The position numbers and the translations under genes are program-made. Below are positions 52,886 to 62,958 of a DNA stretch of 64,000 nucleotides, piece after piece; the first letter of the stretch is position 1, and each line of letters starts with the position of its first letter. Origin of the DNA: Ga0077527 sp021300125 (GTDB lineage: Bacteria; Pseudomonadota; Gammaproteobacteria; Burkholderiales; SG8-41); NCBI GenBank assembly GCA_046339595.1, contig JBKDUF010000011.1, positions 21,247-85,246 of the forward strand, read 5' to 3'. The notes below the pieces were generated by a model. The model made no database searches. It saw nothing but the letters and a program-made list of their open reading frames with translations, and had not been told where the DNA came from.

Positions 52886-53495
52886 AACTGCGATCCTGGT
52901 GTTCGCAAAGGCGCCGCTGGCGGGATACGCCAAAACCCGGCTGATCCCGCTGCTCGGTGCCGAGGGCGCAGCACAGGCGCAGACGCAACTGCTGCGGCAC
53001 AGCCTCGCCACCGCCGCTTCCGCGGCGCCGCGGCAACTGCAGCTGTGGTGCGATCCGGATACCACGCACCCGGAGCTGCAGGCGGCGACTGCGCGCTTCG
53101 GCGCAACACTGCAGACTCAGCTGGGTGCCGACCTCGGCGCGCGCATGGCCCATGGTTTTGGCATGGCGCTGGCGGAGGTGCCTGCGGCGATCTGCATCGG
53201 CACCGACTGCCCCGCCCTCACCGTCGCGCACCTGCAGCAGGCGGCGGCACGGTTGCGCGATGGCTGCGCCGCGGTGCTGGTGCCGGCCGAAGACGGCGGC
53301 TATGCGCTGATCGGACTGCGTCGCCCGGTCCAGGACATATTCAGCGGCATCGAATGGGGCAGCGACCGCGTGCTGGCGCAAACCCGTGAGCGCTTGCGCG
53401 CGCGCGGCCTGCGCTGGGGTGAACTCGAAACCCTGTGGGATGTCGATCGACCCGCAGACTGGCTGCGCCTGCTGCGCAGCGGCTTGCTCTCCTGA
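52866..53495 (+). CDS. TIGR04282-type (DUF2064) glycosyltransferase/nucleotidyltransferase-like protein
   Basis: A 209-residue protein with a nucleotide-diphospho-sugar fold: ILVFAKAPLAGYAKTRLIPLLG, GADLGARMAHGF, CIGTDCPALTVAHLQQA and PAEDGGYALIGLRRP. Named rSAM/selenodomain-associated transferase 1 or arsenosugar biosynthesis glycosyltransferase. It resembles nucleotidyltransferases such as CofC and may activate a sugar or acid as a nucleotide derivative. It ends the cluster. The 259-base gap that follows holds no gene I can support. Confidence 0.9.
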   Translation: MSATTAETAILVFAKAPLAGYAKTRLIPLLGAEGAAQAQTQLLRHSLATAASAAPRQLQLWCDPDTTHPELQAATARFGATLQTQLGADLGARMAHGFGMALAEVPAAICIGTDCPALTVAHLQQAAARLRDGCAAVLVPAEDGGYALIGLRRPVQDIFSGIEWGSDRVLAQTRERLRARGLRWGELETLWDVDRPADWLRLLRSGLLS

Positions 53496-53754
53496 TTGCC
53501 CTTACCCGGAACCCGCTGGCGCAATTACAACAGGCACGACGCAAAAGATTTATGTTTCAAAAACAATTACTTAATCGCGATGGCCCGCCCAGCCCCAATG
53601 GCCTTTAGGGAAAATCTAGTTGCCTTTTACGGGGCCTTGGGGAAGAATGGCGCCTCTTTTTTGCCATCCCGGCCATCGCTGGAAAACCCTTTTAGAATCA
53701 GGCCCTTGAAGGCCCCCTGACAGGTCACCCAACCGCCGCAATACACACCGCTGC

Positions 53755-54855
53755 ATGTCCGACCTCTCCAGCGTTGCCGCGCTCGACGCGTCCTCCTCGA
53801 CGCAACTCCCGGTTCATTGGTATTTCGATCCACAAATCCACGCGCTCGAACTGCAGCGGCTGTTCGAACGCGGTCCCGGTTATGTCGGCCATGAACTGAT
53901 GGTGCCGAACCGCGGCGATTACCACGCGCTCGCCTGGCTCGACAACGCGCAGGCGCTGGTACGCAACGACGGCGGCGTCGAACTGATCTCCAACATCTGC
54001 CGCCATCGCCAGGCGGTGATCCTCAAGGACCGCGGCAACACGCAGAACATCATCTGCCCGCTGCACCGCTGGACCTATGGTCTCGACGGCAAGCTCCTGG
54101 GCGCGCCGCATTTTCCGGAAACCCCCTGCCTGGACCTCGCGCGCACGCCGCTGCAGAACTGGAACGGCCTGCTTTTCGCCGGCCGCCGCGACATCGCGCG
54201 GGACCTCGCCGGGCTCGGCGTGATGAAGGATCTTGATTTCAGCGGCTACATGCTCGACCGCGTCGAGATCGACGAATACGCCTGCAACTGGAAAACCTTC
54301 ATCGAGGTGTACCTCGAGGACTACCACGTCGAGCCCTTCCATCCGGGCCTCGGGCGCTTCGTCAATGTCAACGATCTGCGCTGGGAATTCGGCGACTGGT
54401 ATAGCGTGCAGACCTGCGGCGTCGCCAACCGCCTGGCACGACCGGGCAGCCCGGTCTATCAGCGCTGGCATGAGCAGGTCTTGCGCTACGGTGGAGGCGA
54501 ACAGCCCGCACACGGCGCGATCTGGCTGACCTATTTCCCCAACATCACGGTGGAGTGGTATCCGCATGTGCTGGTAGTGAGCACGGTGGTGCCGCGCGGC
54601 CCCGAGGCCTGCAGCAACGTGGTCGAGTTCTACTACCCCGAAGACATTGCCCTGTTCGAACGCGAGTTCGTCGAGGCCGAGCAGGCGGCCTATCGCGAGA
54701 CGGCGGTTGAAGATGCCGAAATCATCGCCCGCATGACCGAAGGACGCCGCGCCCTGTGGAAACAGGGCCGCAACGAGGTCGGTCCGTACCAGTCGCCCTA
54801 CGAGGACGGCATGCTGCACTTTCACCAGTTCCTGCGGCGGGAACTGGCACCGTAA
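53755..54855 (+). CDS. Rieske non-haem iron oxygenase, alpha-subunit type
   Basis: A 366-residue ring-hydroxylating-type oxygenase. The Rieske site is C82-x-H84-x16-C101-x2-H104, and the mononuclear iron site is in LEDYHVEPFHPG (H191, H196). Between the domains lies the bridging Asp/Glu of that motif. The N-terminal YFDPQIHALELQRLFERGPG is typical. No beta subunit, ferredoxin or reductase gene is adjacent, so it probably acts as a homo-oligomer with remote electron donors. The substrate (an aromatic or a quaternary amine such as a carnitine-like compound) is undetermined. Confidence 0.88.
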   Translation: MSDLSSVAALDASSSTQLPVHWYFDPQIHALELQRLFERGPGYVGHELMVPNRGDYHALAWLDNAQALVRNDGGVELISNICRHRQAVILKDRGNTQNIICPLHRWTYGLDGKLLGAPHFPETPCLDLARTPLQNWNGLLFAGRRDIARDLAGLGVMKDLDFSGYMLDRVEIDEYACNWKTFIEVYLEDYHVEPFHPGLGRFVNVNDLRWEFGDWYSVQTCGVANRLARPGSPVYQRWHEQVLRYGGGEQPAHGAIWLTYFPNITVEWYPHVLVVSTVVPRGPEACSNVVEFYYPEDIALFEREFVEAEQAAYRETAVEDAEIIARMTEGRRALWKQGRNEVGPYQSPYEDGMLHFHQFLRRELAP

Positions 54856-55016
54856 TCCGGAAAATAATCAATTAAATCAAAAGCTTGAATTGATTCTCCA
54901 GCAGCCCTTGCTGGATCACGGTGCTGCCGGCAGCATGTTCGGCGCTTGATTTTCGTTCGCCGTTTGCTACCTTTGCCCCCTCCTGCGAATCCCGTTCCTC
55001 CCTTCCAGACGCCGCA

Positions 55017-55868
55017 ATGCCTTACTCCACCCTGATCAGCGTCGCTGACGCTGCCGAACACCTGCGCGACCCCGACTGGGTGTTCTGCGACTGCCGCCAC
55101 GACCTCGCCGATTACAGCGCTGGCTACCGCGACTATCGCAACGGCCACATCCCCGGCGCGCGCTTCCTGCATCTCGATGTGGATCTCTCCGGCCCCAAGA
55201 CCGGGCTCAACGGTCGCCATCCGCTGCCGCATCCGGCCACGTTCAGCCTGCGCCTGGGCGCCTTGGGCATCGATAACGGCAAGCAGGTTGTCGCCTACGA
55301 CGACAGCGGCGGACCCTACGCGGCGCGGCTGTGGTGGATGCTGCGCTGGCTGGGACATGAAAACGTCGCCGTACTCGACGGCGGCTGGTCGGCCTGGAGC
55401 CGGGCCAAGCTGCCATACACGGTCGAGCAGCCGCAGTTTCCGGCGGCGATGTTCGCCGGCAAGCCCCGGGCCGATATCGCGGTGGACAGCCAGCAGGTGC
55501 TGTCGCAGCTGAACAATCCGCAGGCAAGGATTGTCGATGCCCGAGCTGCCGACCGCTTCCGGGGCGAAGACGAAACCCTCGATCCGGTGGCCGGCCACAT
55601 CCCCGGCGCGCTGAACCGGCCGTTCAAGCTCAACCTCGGCGAGGACGGCTGCTTCAAGCCGCAGGCTGCATTGAAGTCCGAATTCACGGCGCTGCTCAAC
55701 GGTACTGCGCCACCCTCGGTGATCCACCAGTGCGGCTCCGGTGTCACCGCCTGCCACAACCTGCTCGCGATGGAGGCTGCAGGCTTGACGGGCTCGCGGC
55801 TGTATCCGGGTTCATGGAGCGAATGGATCAGCGACCGCCGCAGGCCGGTGGCCACCGGCGTAACCTGA
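55017..55868 (+). CDS. Two-domain sulfurtransferase (rhodanese/MST type)
   Basis: A 283-residue protein with tandem rhodanese domains. The first ends GGWSAWSRA, and the second has the active loop QCGSGVTACHN with Cys239. A CGSGVTA loop points to 3-mercaptopyruvate sulfurtransferase (sseA-like) rather than thiosulfate rhodanese. No signal peptide, so cytoplasmic. ATG at 55017 is chosen over the 54921 ORF start, which lacks homology. It is followed by DUF2784 after 19 bases. Confidence 0.93.
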   Translation: MPYSTLISVADAAEHLRDPDWVFCDCRHDLADYSAGYRDYRNGHIPGARFLHLDVDLSGPKTGLNGRHPLPHPATFSLRLGALGIDNGKQVVAYDDSGGPYAARLWWMLRWLGHENVAVLDGGWSAWSRAKLPYTVEQPQFPAAMFAGKPRADIAVDSQQVLSQLNNPQARIVDARAADRFRGEDETLDPVAGHIPGALNRPFKLNLGEDGCFKPQAALKSEFTALLNGTAPPSVIHQCGSGVTACHNLLAMEAAGLTGSRLYPGSWSEWISDRRRPVATGVT

Positions 55869-55887
55869 GACCGCGGACGACAGGCCG

Positions 55888-56262
55888 GTGCGACTGCTGC
55901 TCGCCGACCTTGTCCTGATCCTGCATTTCGCGATCGCGCTGTTCATCGTCGGCGCGCTGCCGCTGGTCTGGCTGGGCGCAGCCGCAGGCTGGCGCTGGGT
56001 GCGCCATTTCGGCTTCCGCGTGCTGCACCTGTTCGCCATTCTCCTCGTCGCCGCACAGGCCGTGGCCGGCCTGTGGTGTCCGCTGACGCTGCTGGAGGAC
56101 GCGTTGCGCGGAGGACCCGGCGAGCGCAGCTTCATCGCGCGCTGGGTGCATGCCCTGCTCTATTACGACCTGCCGCTGTGGGTGTTCACCGCGGCCTATA
56201 TCGCCTTTGCCGCGCTGGTGGTATTGACCTGGTGGCGGGTGCCGCCACAGCGGCGCCATTAA
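55888..56262 (+). CDS. DUF2784 membrane protein
   Basis: A 124-residue protein with about three or four helices. LADLVLILHFAIALFIVGAL, HLFAILLVAAQAVAGLWCPL, the Cys in GLWCPLTLLED and LLYYDLPLWVFTAAYIAFAA are hallmarks of DUF2784. GTG start at 55888. The function of the family is unknown. It is probably co-transcribed with the sulfurtransferase and converges on the sulfide dehydrogenase genes. Confidence 0.88.
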   Translation: MRLLLADLVLILHFAIALFIVGALPLVWLGAAAGWRWVRHFGFRVLHLFAILLVAAQAVAGLWCPLTLLEDALRGGPGERSFIARWVHALLYYDLPLWVFTAAYIAFAALVVLTWWRVPPQRRH

Positions 56263-56313
56263 AGCAACGGGGGTGCCGCGGCGCCCCCGTACCCAGCAGC
56301 CCTGCGCGACGGT

Positions 56314-57591
56314 TCAGGTCAGCGCCTCGGCCCAGATGTTGCGAGCCCAGCCCCAGGCATAAATGCCCTCGGCCTGGCTCGCCGCTGTCGACACACCGCC
56401 GCTGCCCTTGACCGGGGCGATGGTCTTCTGCGAGGGGTCGTAGCGGTGTACCGAGGCGACATGCATCGCGCTGTCGGCGCTGACAAAGCTGTAGCAGGTG
56501 TTCATCATCATGGTGTCGGCATTCACCGGCTGGCCCTTCATCAGCGCGATCACACCCGCCGCACAGACCTTGGCGTGCTGGTTGGCCATGCTGCCCGACT
56601 TGGGCATCGCCGGGGCTGACAGCGTGGCATCGCCGAGCACATGCACGCCCTTCACCGCGAGCGATTCGCAGGTTGTCCAGTCCACGCCGCACCAGCGGTT
56701 GTTGGCGGTGATCAGGCCGCTGCGCGCAGCGATGTCGGCGGCGCGCTGCGCCGGCACCACGTTGATGACATCGGCCTTGACGTCATCGAACTGCAGCTTG
56801 ATGGTCATGCCCTTGATGTCGACGTCGGCAATCTCGCTGTTGGGGCGGTATTCGATCATGCCCTTGTAGAGGCCGTCCCACGCGGCCAGAAACAGGCCCT
56901 TCTTCGAGACCAGGTCGGGATTTGCATCGAGCACCAGGATCTTCGACTTCGGCTTGGCCTTCTTGAAGTAATCGGCCACCTGGCACACGCGCTCGTAAGG
57001 CCCTGGCGGGCAACGGTAGGGGGCCATCGGAATCTGGATGGCAAACACGCCGCCGTCGCGCATTGCCTCAAGCTGGCGGCGCAGCGCGACCGTCTGCGGA
57101 CCGGCCTTCCAGGCGTGGAAAAAGCGCATCTGCGCGTCACGGGTGTTCAGCGACGGAATCTGCTCGTACAGAAAATCGACGCCGGGTGACACGATCACGC
57201 GGTCATAGTCCACAAAACCGCCGCTCGCCAGCGTGATGCGCCTTTTCTCGGGGTCAATGGCGATGGCCTCGTCGCGCATGACGCGGATGCCGCGCTTGCG
57301 CAGACCGTCAAAGCTGAAGGTGATCTGGTTCATCTGGGCGTTGCCGCCGAGCACCAGGTTACTGATCGGGCAGGACACGAAATGCTCGTTCATCTCGATC
57401 AGCGCGACGTCGATGTCCGGCGCCCACAGCTTGACGAATTTCGCCGCGGTCGCGCCACCATAACCGCCGCCGATCACCACCACGCGGCCGGCAGAGCCCC
57501 CGCCACCGGCGGTGGCGCAGCCGCCCAGTGCGGTCACGCCGGTGCCGGCAGCTGCCCATTTCAGGAATTCGCGTCGTTTGAAGATCCTCAT
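56314..57591 (-). CDS. fccB: Flavocytochrome c sulfide dehydrogenase, flavoprotein subunit
   Basis: A 425-residue FCSD/SoxF-type flavoprotein oxidising sulfide or related sulfur species in the periplasm. The N-terminus RRIFKRREFLKW-like Tat motif (KRREFLKWAAAG) ends in a lipobox-like ALGGC. FAD binding: VVVIGGGYGGATAAK. The redox-active cysteines are in FVSCPISNLVLGG and YRCPPGPYERVC. VLGDATLSAPAMPKSGSMANQHAK is the second FAD region. ATG at 57591 follows AGGAGA. It forms an operon with the cytochrome c gene 10 bases upstream. Confidence 0.93.
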   Translation of the reverse strand: MRIFKRREFLKWAAAGTGVTALGGCATAGGGGSAGRVVVIGGGYGGATAAKFVKLWAPDIDVALIEMNEHFVSCPISNLVLGGNAQMNQITFSFDGLRKRGIRVMRDEAIAIDPEKRRITLASGGFVDYDRVIVSPGVDFLYEQIPSLNTRDAQMRFFHAWKAGPQTVALRRQLEAMRDGGVFAIQIPMAPYRCPPGPYERVCQVADYFKKAKPKSKILVLDANPDLVSKKGLFLAAWDGLYKGMIEYRPNSEIADVDIKGMTIKLQFDDVKADVINVVPAQRAADIAARSGLITANNRWCGVDWTTCESLAVKGVHVLGDATLSAPAMPKSGSMANQHAKVCAAGVIALMKGQPVNADTMMMNTCYSFVSADSAMHVASVHRYDPSQKTIAPVKGSGGVSTAASQAEGIYAWGWARNIWAEALT

Positions 57592-57601
57592 CGCCATTCT
57601 C

Positions 57602-57952
57602 CTAGCGGGCAGCCGGCGCGGGCGTCGCGCGGCCGGGGGTGACGCCAGCGAAATAGCCGGCAATCAGCGCCAGTTGTTCATCGGTGTAACCCAGCGCGTG
57701 CTGATGCATGATCGTCGCCGGCCGTTTGCCCGTACGGAATTCGCGCATCTGCTGCAGCAGGTAGTCGCGATTCTGTCCGGCAAGGCTGGGGGGGATGCCA
57801 TCGACACTGCGGCCATCGGTGCCATGGCAGGTGAAACAGGTTGCAGCCAGGCTGCGTGCATAGGTGGGATCGGCGGGCTGCTGGGCAGAAACCGGCGCGG
57901 CAAGCAGGCCGCACAGAGCCAGCAGGACGTGCGGGGTCGAGAGTCTCGACAT
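57602..57952 (-). CDS. Monohaem cytochrome c partner of the sulfide dehydrogenase
   Basis: A 116-residue class I cytochrome c with a signal peptide (to APVSAQQP) and one haem site, C39-F-T-C42-H43, in AATCFTCHGTDGRS. The candidate axial Met is in PATIMHQHALGYTDEQL. Classical FccA of some phototrophs is dihaem. A monohaem partner as here is typical of the SoxE/FccA-short type. It precedes fccB in the operon. Confidence 0.9.
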   Translation of the reverse strand: MSRLSTPHVLLALCGLLAAPVSAQQPADPTYARSLAATCFTCHGTDGRSVDGIPPSLAGQNRDYLLQQMREFRTGKRPATIMHQHALGYTDEQLALIAGYFAGVTPGRATPAPAAR

Positions 57953-58063
57953 GGGTGTTCTCCTGGTTAAAGAAGGCTGCAGGGCACACGTGGGTACCGC
58001 GACCAGCGACCATCAATTTTTTTTATGGAAACAGTGTCCACGCGCATGGGGACCCTGTCAAGA

Positions 58064-58088
58064 CGCCGCCGCGGGAAACGCGGCGGCG
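58064..58088 (-). terminator. Hairpin after clpA
   Basis: A 10-bp perfect inverted repeat (CGCCGCCGCG / CGCGGCGGCG) with a GGAAA-type loop lies 12 bases past the clpA stop. There is no T tract, so it may act as an RNA-end stabiliser or a weak terminator. Confidence 0.45.
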
Positions 58089-58099
58089 GGGCGAAACGC

Positions 58100-60370
<2,271 letters not shown>

Positions 60371-60392
60371 GGTGTCGGTTCCTGGGCTGGTC

Positions 60393-60701
60393 TCAATTTT
60401 CTTCCATCACGCACTGCAACGGATGCTGGTGCTGCTTGGCGTACGACTTTACCTGTTCGACTTTGGTCGCTGCAACATCGCGGGGAAAGATACCGCAAAC
60501 CCCCATGCCCTCGCGGTGAACCTTGAGCATGACCTGGGTCGCGCGCTCGCGGTTCAAACCGAAAAACCGCTGCAATACCCCGATCACGAAATCCATCGGA
60601 GTGTAGTCGTCGTTGAGCAGCAGCACCTTGAACATCGGGGGCGGCTTGGTCTTGCCACGCTTCGCCTCAAGGACGGTGTCTTCACGCTGCCGATTGGCCA
60701 T
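60393..60701 (-). CDS. clpS: ClpA adaptor ClpS
   Basis: A 102-residue adaptor that delivers N-degron substrates to ClpA. The N-end-rule pocket residues are in LLLNDDYTPMDFVIGVLQRF, with MLKVHREGMGVCGIFPRDVA and the ending QVKSYAKQHQHPLQCVMEE. ATG at 60701 (MANRQRED) fits the family better than the ORF start at 60731. Confidence 0.95.
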   Translation of the reverse strand: MANRQREDTVLEAKRGKTKPPPMFKVLLLNDDYTPMDFVIGVLQRFFGLNRERATQVMLKVHREGMGVCGIFPRDVAATKVEQVKSYAKQHQHPLQCVMEEN

Positions 60702-60992
60702 GCCTGGTGAGGTCGGGAATGCCGTGTTCAATCAATGGGGACTGCGCGACTATTGTGTCTGGAATCCTGAAATTTTCAAGTGCCGAAATGGCACCAAAAA
60801 CGGGCTTGCCGGACCCATCCGGGGGCACCGCTGCCGGCACTTGACTTTCCCGCACAAATAACCTAGAAAGCAGTCGGGTGTTGGGGTTCAGGCTTCATCG
60901 CAAGACCAGTGCTATACCAGATTTTGGCCGGTGCGATCCTTGGAACTCGAACAAATCGCGGAGCCCATCCGCTTTTCTATCAAGGCAGGCAT

Positions 60993-61196
60993 ATGGCAAC
61001 TGGCACTGTGAAATGGTTCAACGACTCCAAAGGCTACGGCTTCATTACCCCCGATGACGGCAGCGAAGACCTCTTCGCGCATTTCTCGGCCATCCAGATG
61101 AGCGGCTTCAAGACGCTCAAGGAAGGCCAGAAAGTCTCCTTCGAAGTCACCCAGGGCCCGAAGGGCAAACAGGCCTCGAATATCCAAGCAGCCTGA
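60993..61196 (+). CDS. cspA: Cold-shock protein (CspA family)
   Basis: A 67-residue single-strand nucleic-acid-binding OB-fold. RNP1 is KGYGFITPDDG and RNP2 is DLFAHFSAI. The start MATGTVKWFNDSKGYGF is typical. AAGGCAGG precedes the ATG. It is divergent from clpS across 291 bases, a gap that must hold both promoters and may include a long regulatory leader. I see no clear boxes there. Confidence 0.96.
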   Translation: MATGTVKWFNDSKGYGFITPDDGSEDLFAHFSAIQMSGFKTLKEGQKVSFEVTQGPKGKQASNIQAA

Positions 61197-61244
61197 ACAC
61201 GCTTTTCCGCCGCGCGCCCTTCCGGGTTCGCGGCCCTGCACGGC

Positions 61245-61275
61245 AAAGCCCGCGCCTTCCGGCGCGGGCTTTTTT
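61245..61275 (+). terminator. Rho-independent terminator of cspA
   Basis: AAAGCCCGCGCC and GGCGCGGGCTTT flank a TTCC loop and are followed by more T, 49 bases past the stop. Confidence 0.9.
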
Positions 61276-61311
61276 ACGCCCTGTGCCGCCTGCCCCAAGG
61301 CTGGCAAGCCT

Positions 61312-61340
61312 CTGGCAGGCCCGGCAAATAATGCGATAAT
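61312..61340 (+). promoter_or_regulatory. Sigma-70 promoter of the 458-residue protein gene
   Basis: CTGGCA (61312-61317), a 17-base spacer and GATAAT (61335-61340). The start point would be near 61347, leaving a GC-rich untranslated leader of about 125 bases. Confidence 0.55.
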
Positions 61341-61472
61341 CGCCTCCTTGACCTGCCGGCCGTCTTGAACGGTGCAGGCGGTCACGGCCGCGGGCCCCGC
61401 CAGCGCCCGCAAGCCCCACCCGGCGCCCTTGCGCGCCCATCTTGCATGCCCCAATCGGAACGGAGACCTTAA

Positions 61473-62849
61473 ATGAGCGGAAAACTGGACCTGCTGAAAA
61501 TCGCGCAGGAAGAAAACGGCGGCGACCTCTTCAAATACCTGGACAGCGTGTTCAAGCGCTCCAAGACCCAGCCGCGCGGCATCAGCGACGCGATCATCTG
61601 GGAAGGCGGCAATTTCGCCGGGGGCGTCAATCCGGTTGCCCACGCGCTCACCGACACCTTCGCCCTGAACGGCACCATCATGGCGCTCGATGTGCTCGGC
61701 CTGCCCTTCCTCGGCGTTCCGATGATGGCCCAGTTCCGCCATGACACCAAGCTGAAGTCGCTGGAGTGGTTCGGCAAGATGGACTACACCTGTCTGAAAT
61801 GGTCCACCGCGGGCGATTTCATGGTCAATGACGGCGGCAAGAAAGTCGTCGTCGCCGGCAAGTCGGCCAACGCCCCGCTGCGAACCGCCGCCGGCGTGTA
61901 CTGCAATGTCCGCCCCTACGGCTCGATCACCAACGTACGCTTCATGCCCGGCCTGCCCTACTCTCAGGACAACAAGAAGTTCAAGGTGGAGAAAGAGACC
62001 GGCAACATCCATTCGGAAATGAACACCCCCGGCGTGCGCATGGCCTATGCCGCGCGCCTGTTCCTGCAGCTGGTCAAGGACCGCGGCTGCATCGGCCGTG
62101 TGGCCACCAAGCCGACCCAGGCCAAGGAAGACGCGGTCAACGCGGGCCTGTTCCGCTGGCTGATCCAGGGCACCCAGTTCAAGCTCAAGCGCCAGTACGC
62201 CGTGGACGCCTACGAGGAGCACAAGGAAAATGTCGACGCCATCGTCGCGCTGCTGCCCAAGGACTTCAAGAAAGGCATGGAGACCTGGAGCGGCGACATT
62301 TACGAGCACATCTCGGACACCAACTTCGGCCTGCTGCTGCACGACATGATCGAGCAGCGCGAGTGCATCGTCTATTCGACCGACCTCGACGGCGACCGCC
62401 TGACCGACCTGATGGCCGACGCGCCGGATGTGCTGCGCAAATGGGGCCAGATGGTGCTCGACCACGCCAAGACCGGCCGCAAGATGGCCGACGTGTGGAA
62501 GGAAATGGGCTTCACCATGACCAACGGCAAGGACATGACCAGCGTCATGTACCGCATGGAAGGCGCGCCGATCTACGAACAGACCCTCGGCTCGGCTGAC
62601 GCGATGCTGATGCGCCTGCTCGCCGGCGACGAAACCGTCGGCGGCACCAAGGACCCCTACGATCCGCGCATCCACTTCGTGCTGATCAACGAGGCCTACA
62701 AGGCGGCCAACCCCGGCAACAAGGAACTCGCGGCCTGGCTCGATGCCCAGCTCGCGACCTTCGACAAGATCTACGCCGGCAAGCGTCCGCGCTACCTCGA
62801 TGGCTACAACATGCTGAAAGAGGCCATCAAGCCCTGGGGCAGCAAGTAA
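61473..62849 (+). CDS. Unidentified 458-residue cytoplasmic protein
   Basis: I do not recognise this protein. It has a good ribosome site (GGAGACC), its own promoter and terminator, and balanced codon use, all signs of a real and probably well-expressed gene. It has no signal peptide or transmembrane helix. Notable stretches are WEGGNFAGGVNPVAHALTDT, GLPFLGVPMMAQFRHDTKL, AGKSANAPLRTAAGVYCNVR, and an acidic motif STDLDGDRLTDL (D304, D306, D308, D312) that could bind a metal. Its place between cspA and rluE is where icd often lies in relatives, but it lacks isocitrate dehydrogenase motifs. It is not an obvious member of any enzyme family I know. Confidence 0.9.
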   Translation: MSGKLDLLKIAQEENGGDLFKYLDSVFKRSKTQPRGISDAIIWEGGNFAGGVNPVAHALTDTFALNGTIMALDVLGLPFLGVPMMAQFRHDTKLKSLEWFGKMDYTCLKWSTAGDFMVNDGGKKVVVAGKSANAPLRTAAGVYCNVRPYGSITNVRFMPGLPYSQDNKKFKVEKETGNIHSEMNTPGVRMAYAARLFLQLVKDRGCIGRVATKPTQAKEDAVNAGLFRWLIQGTQFKLKRQYAVDAYEEHKENVDAIVALLPKDFKKGMETWSGDIYEHISDTNFGLLLHDMIEQRECIVYSTDLDGDRLTDLMADAPDVLRKWGQMVLDHAKTGRKMADVWKEMGFTMTNGKDMTSVMYRMEGAPIYEQTLGSADAMLMRLLAGDETVGGTKDPYDPRIHFVLINEAYKAANPGNKELAAWLDAQLATFDKIYAGKRPRYLDGYNMLKEAIKPWGSK

Positions 62850-62882
62850 ACCCCATCCGGCCCCACAGGCCGCAGAACCACC

Positions 62883-62914
62883 GACAACGCCCGCAACCGC
62901 GGGCGTTGTCTTTT
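62883..62914 (+). terminator. Rho-independent terminator of the 458-residue protein gene
   Basis: GACAACGCCCGC, AACC loop, GCGGGCGTTGTC, then TTTT, 34 bases past the stop. Confidence 0.88.
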
Positions 62915-62958
62915 GCGGCAGCCGCAGGGCTCCCGTCACACCGCACTAGAATCGCCAC

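Noticed and set aside
53496..53754. A small gene in the gap before the Rieske oxygenase
   Set aside because: The frames present are short, lack ribosome sites and have no recognisable pattern. The region reads as non-coding.
61473..62849. Assignment of the 458-residue gene as isocitrate dehydrogenase (icd) from its location
   Set aside because: It lacks the substrate- and NADP-binding motifs of both dimeric and monomeric enzymes.
60912..62939. A 675-codon minus-strand frame covering cspA and the unidentified gene
   Set aside because: It crosses terminators and the clear cspA gene, has no start signals, and its translation is repetitive.
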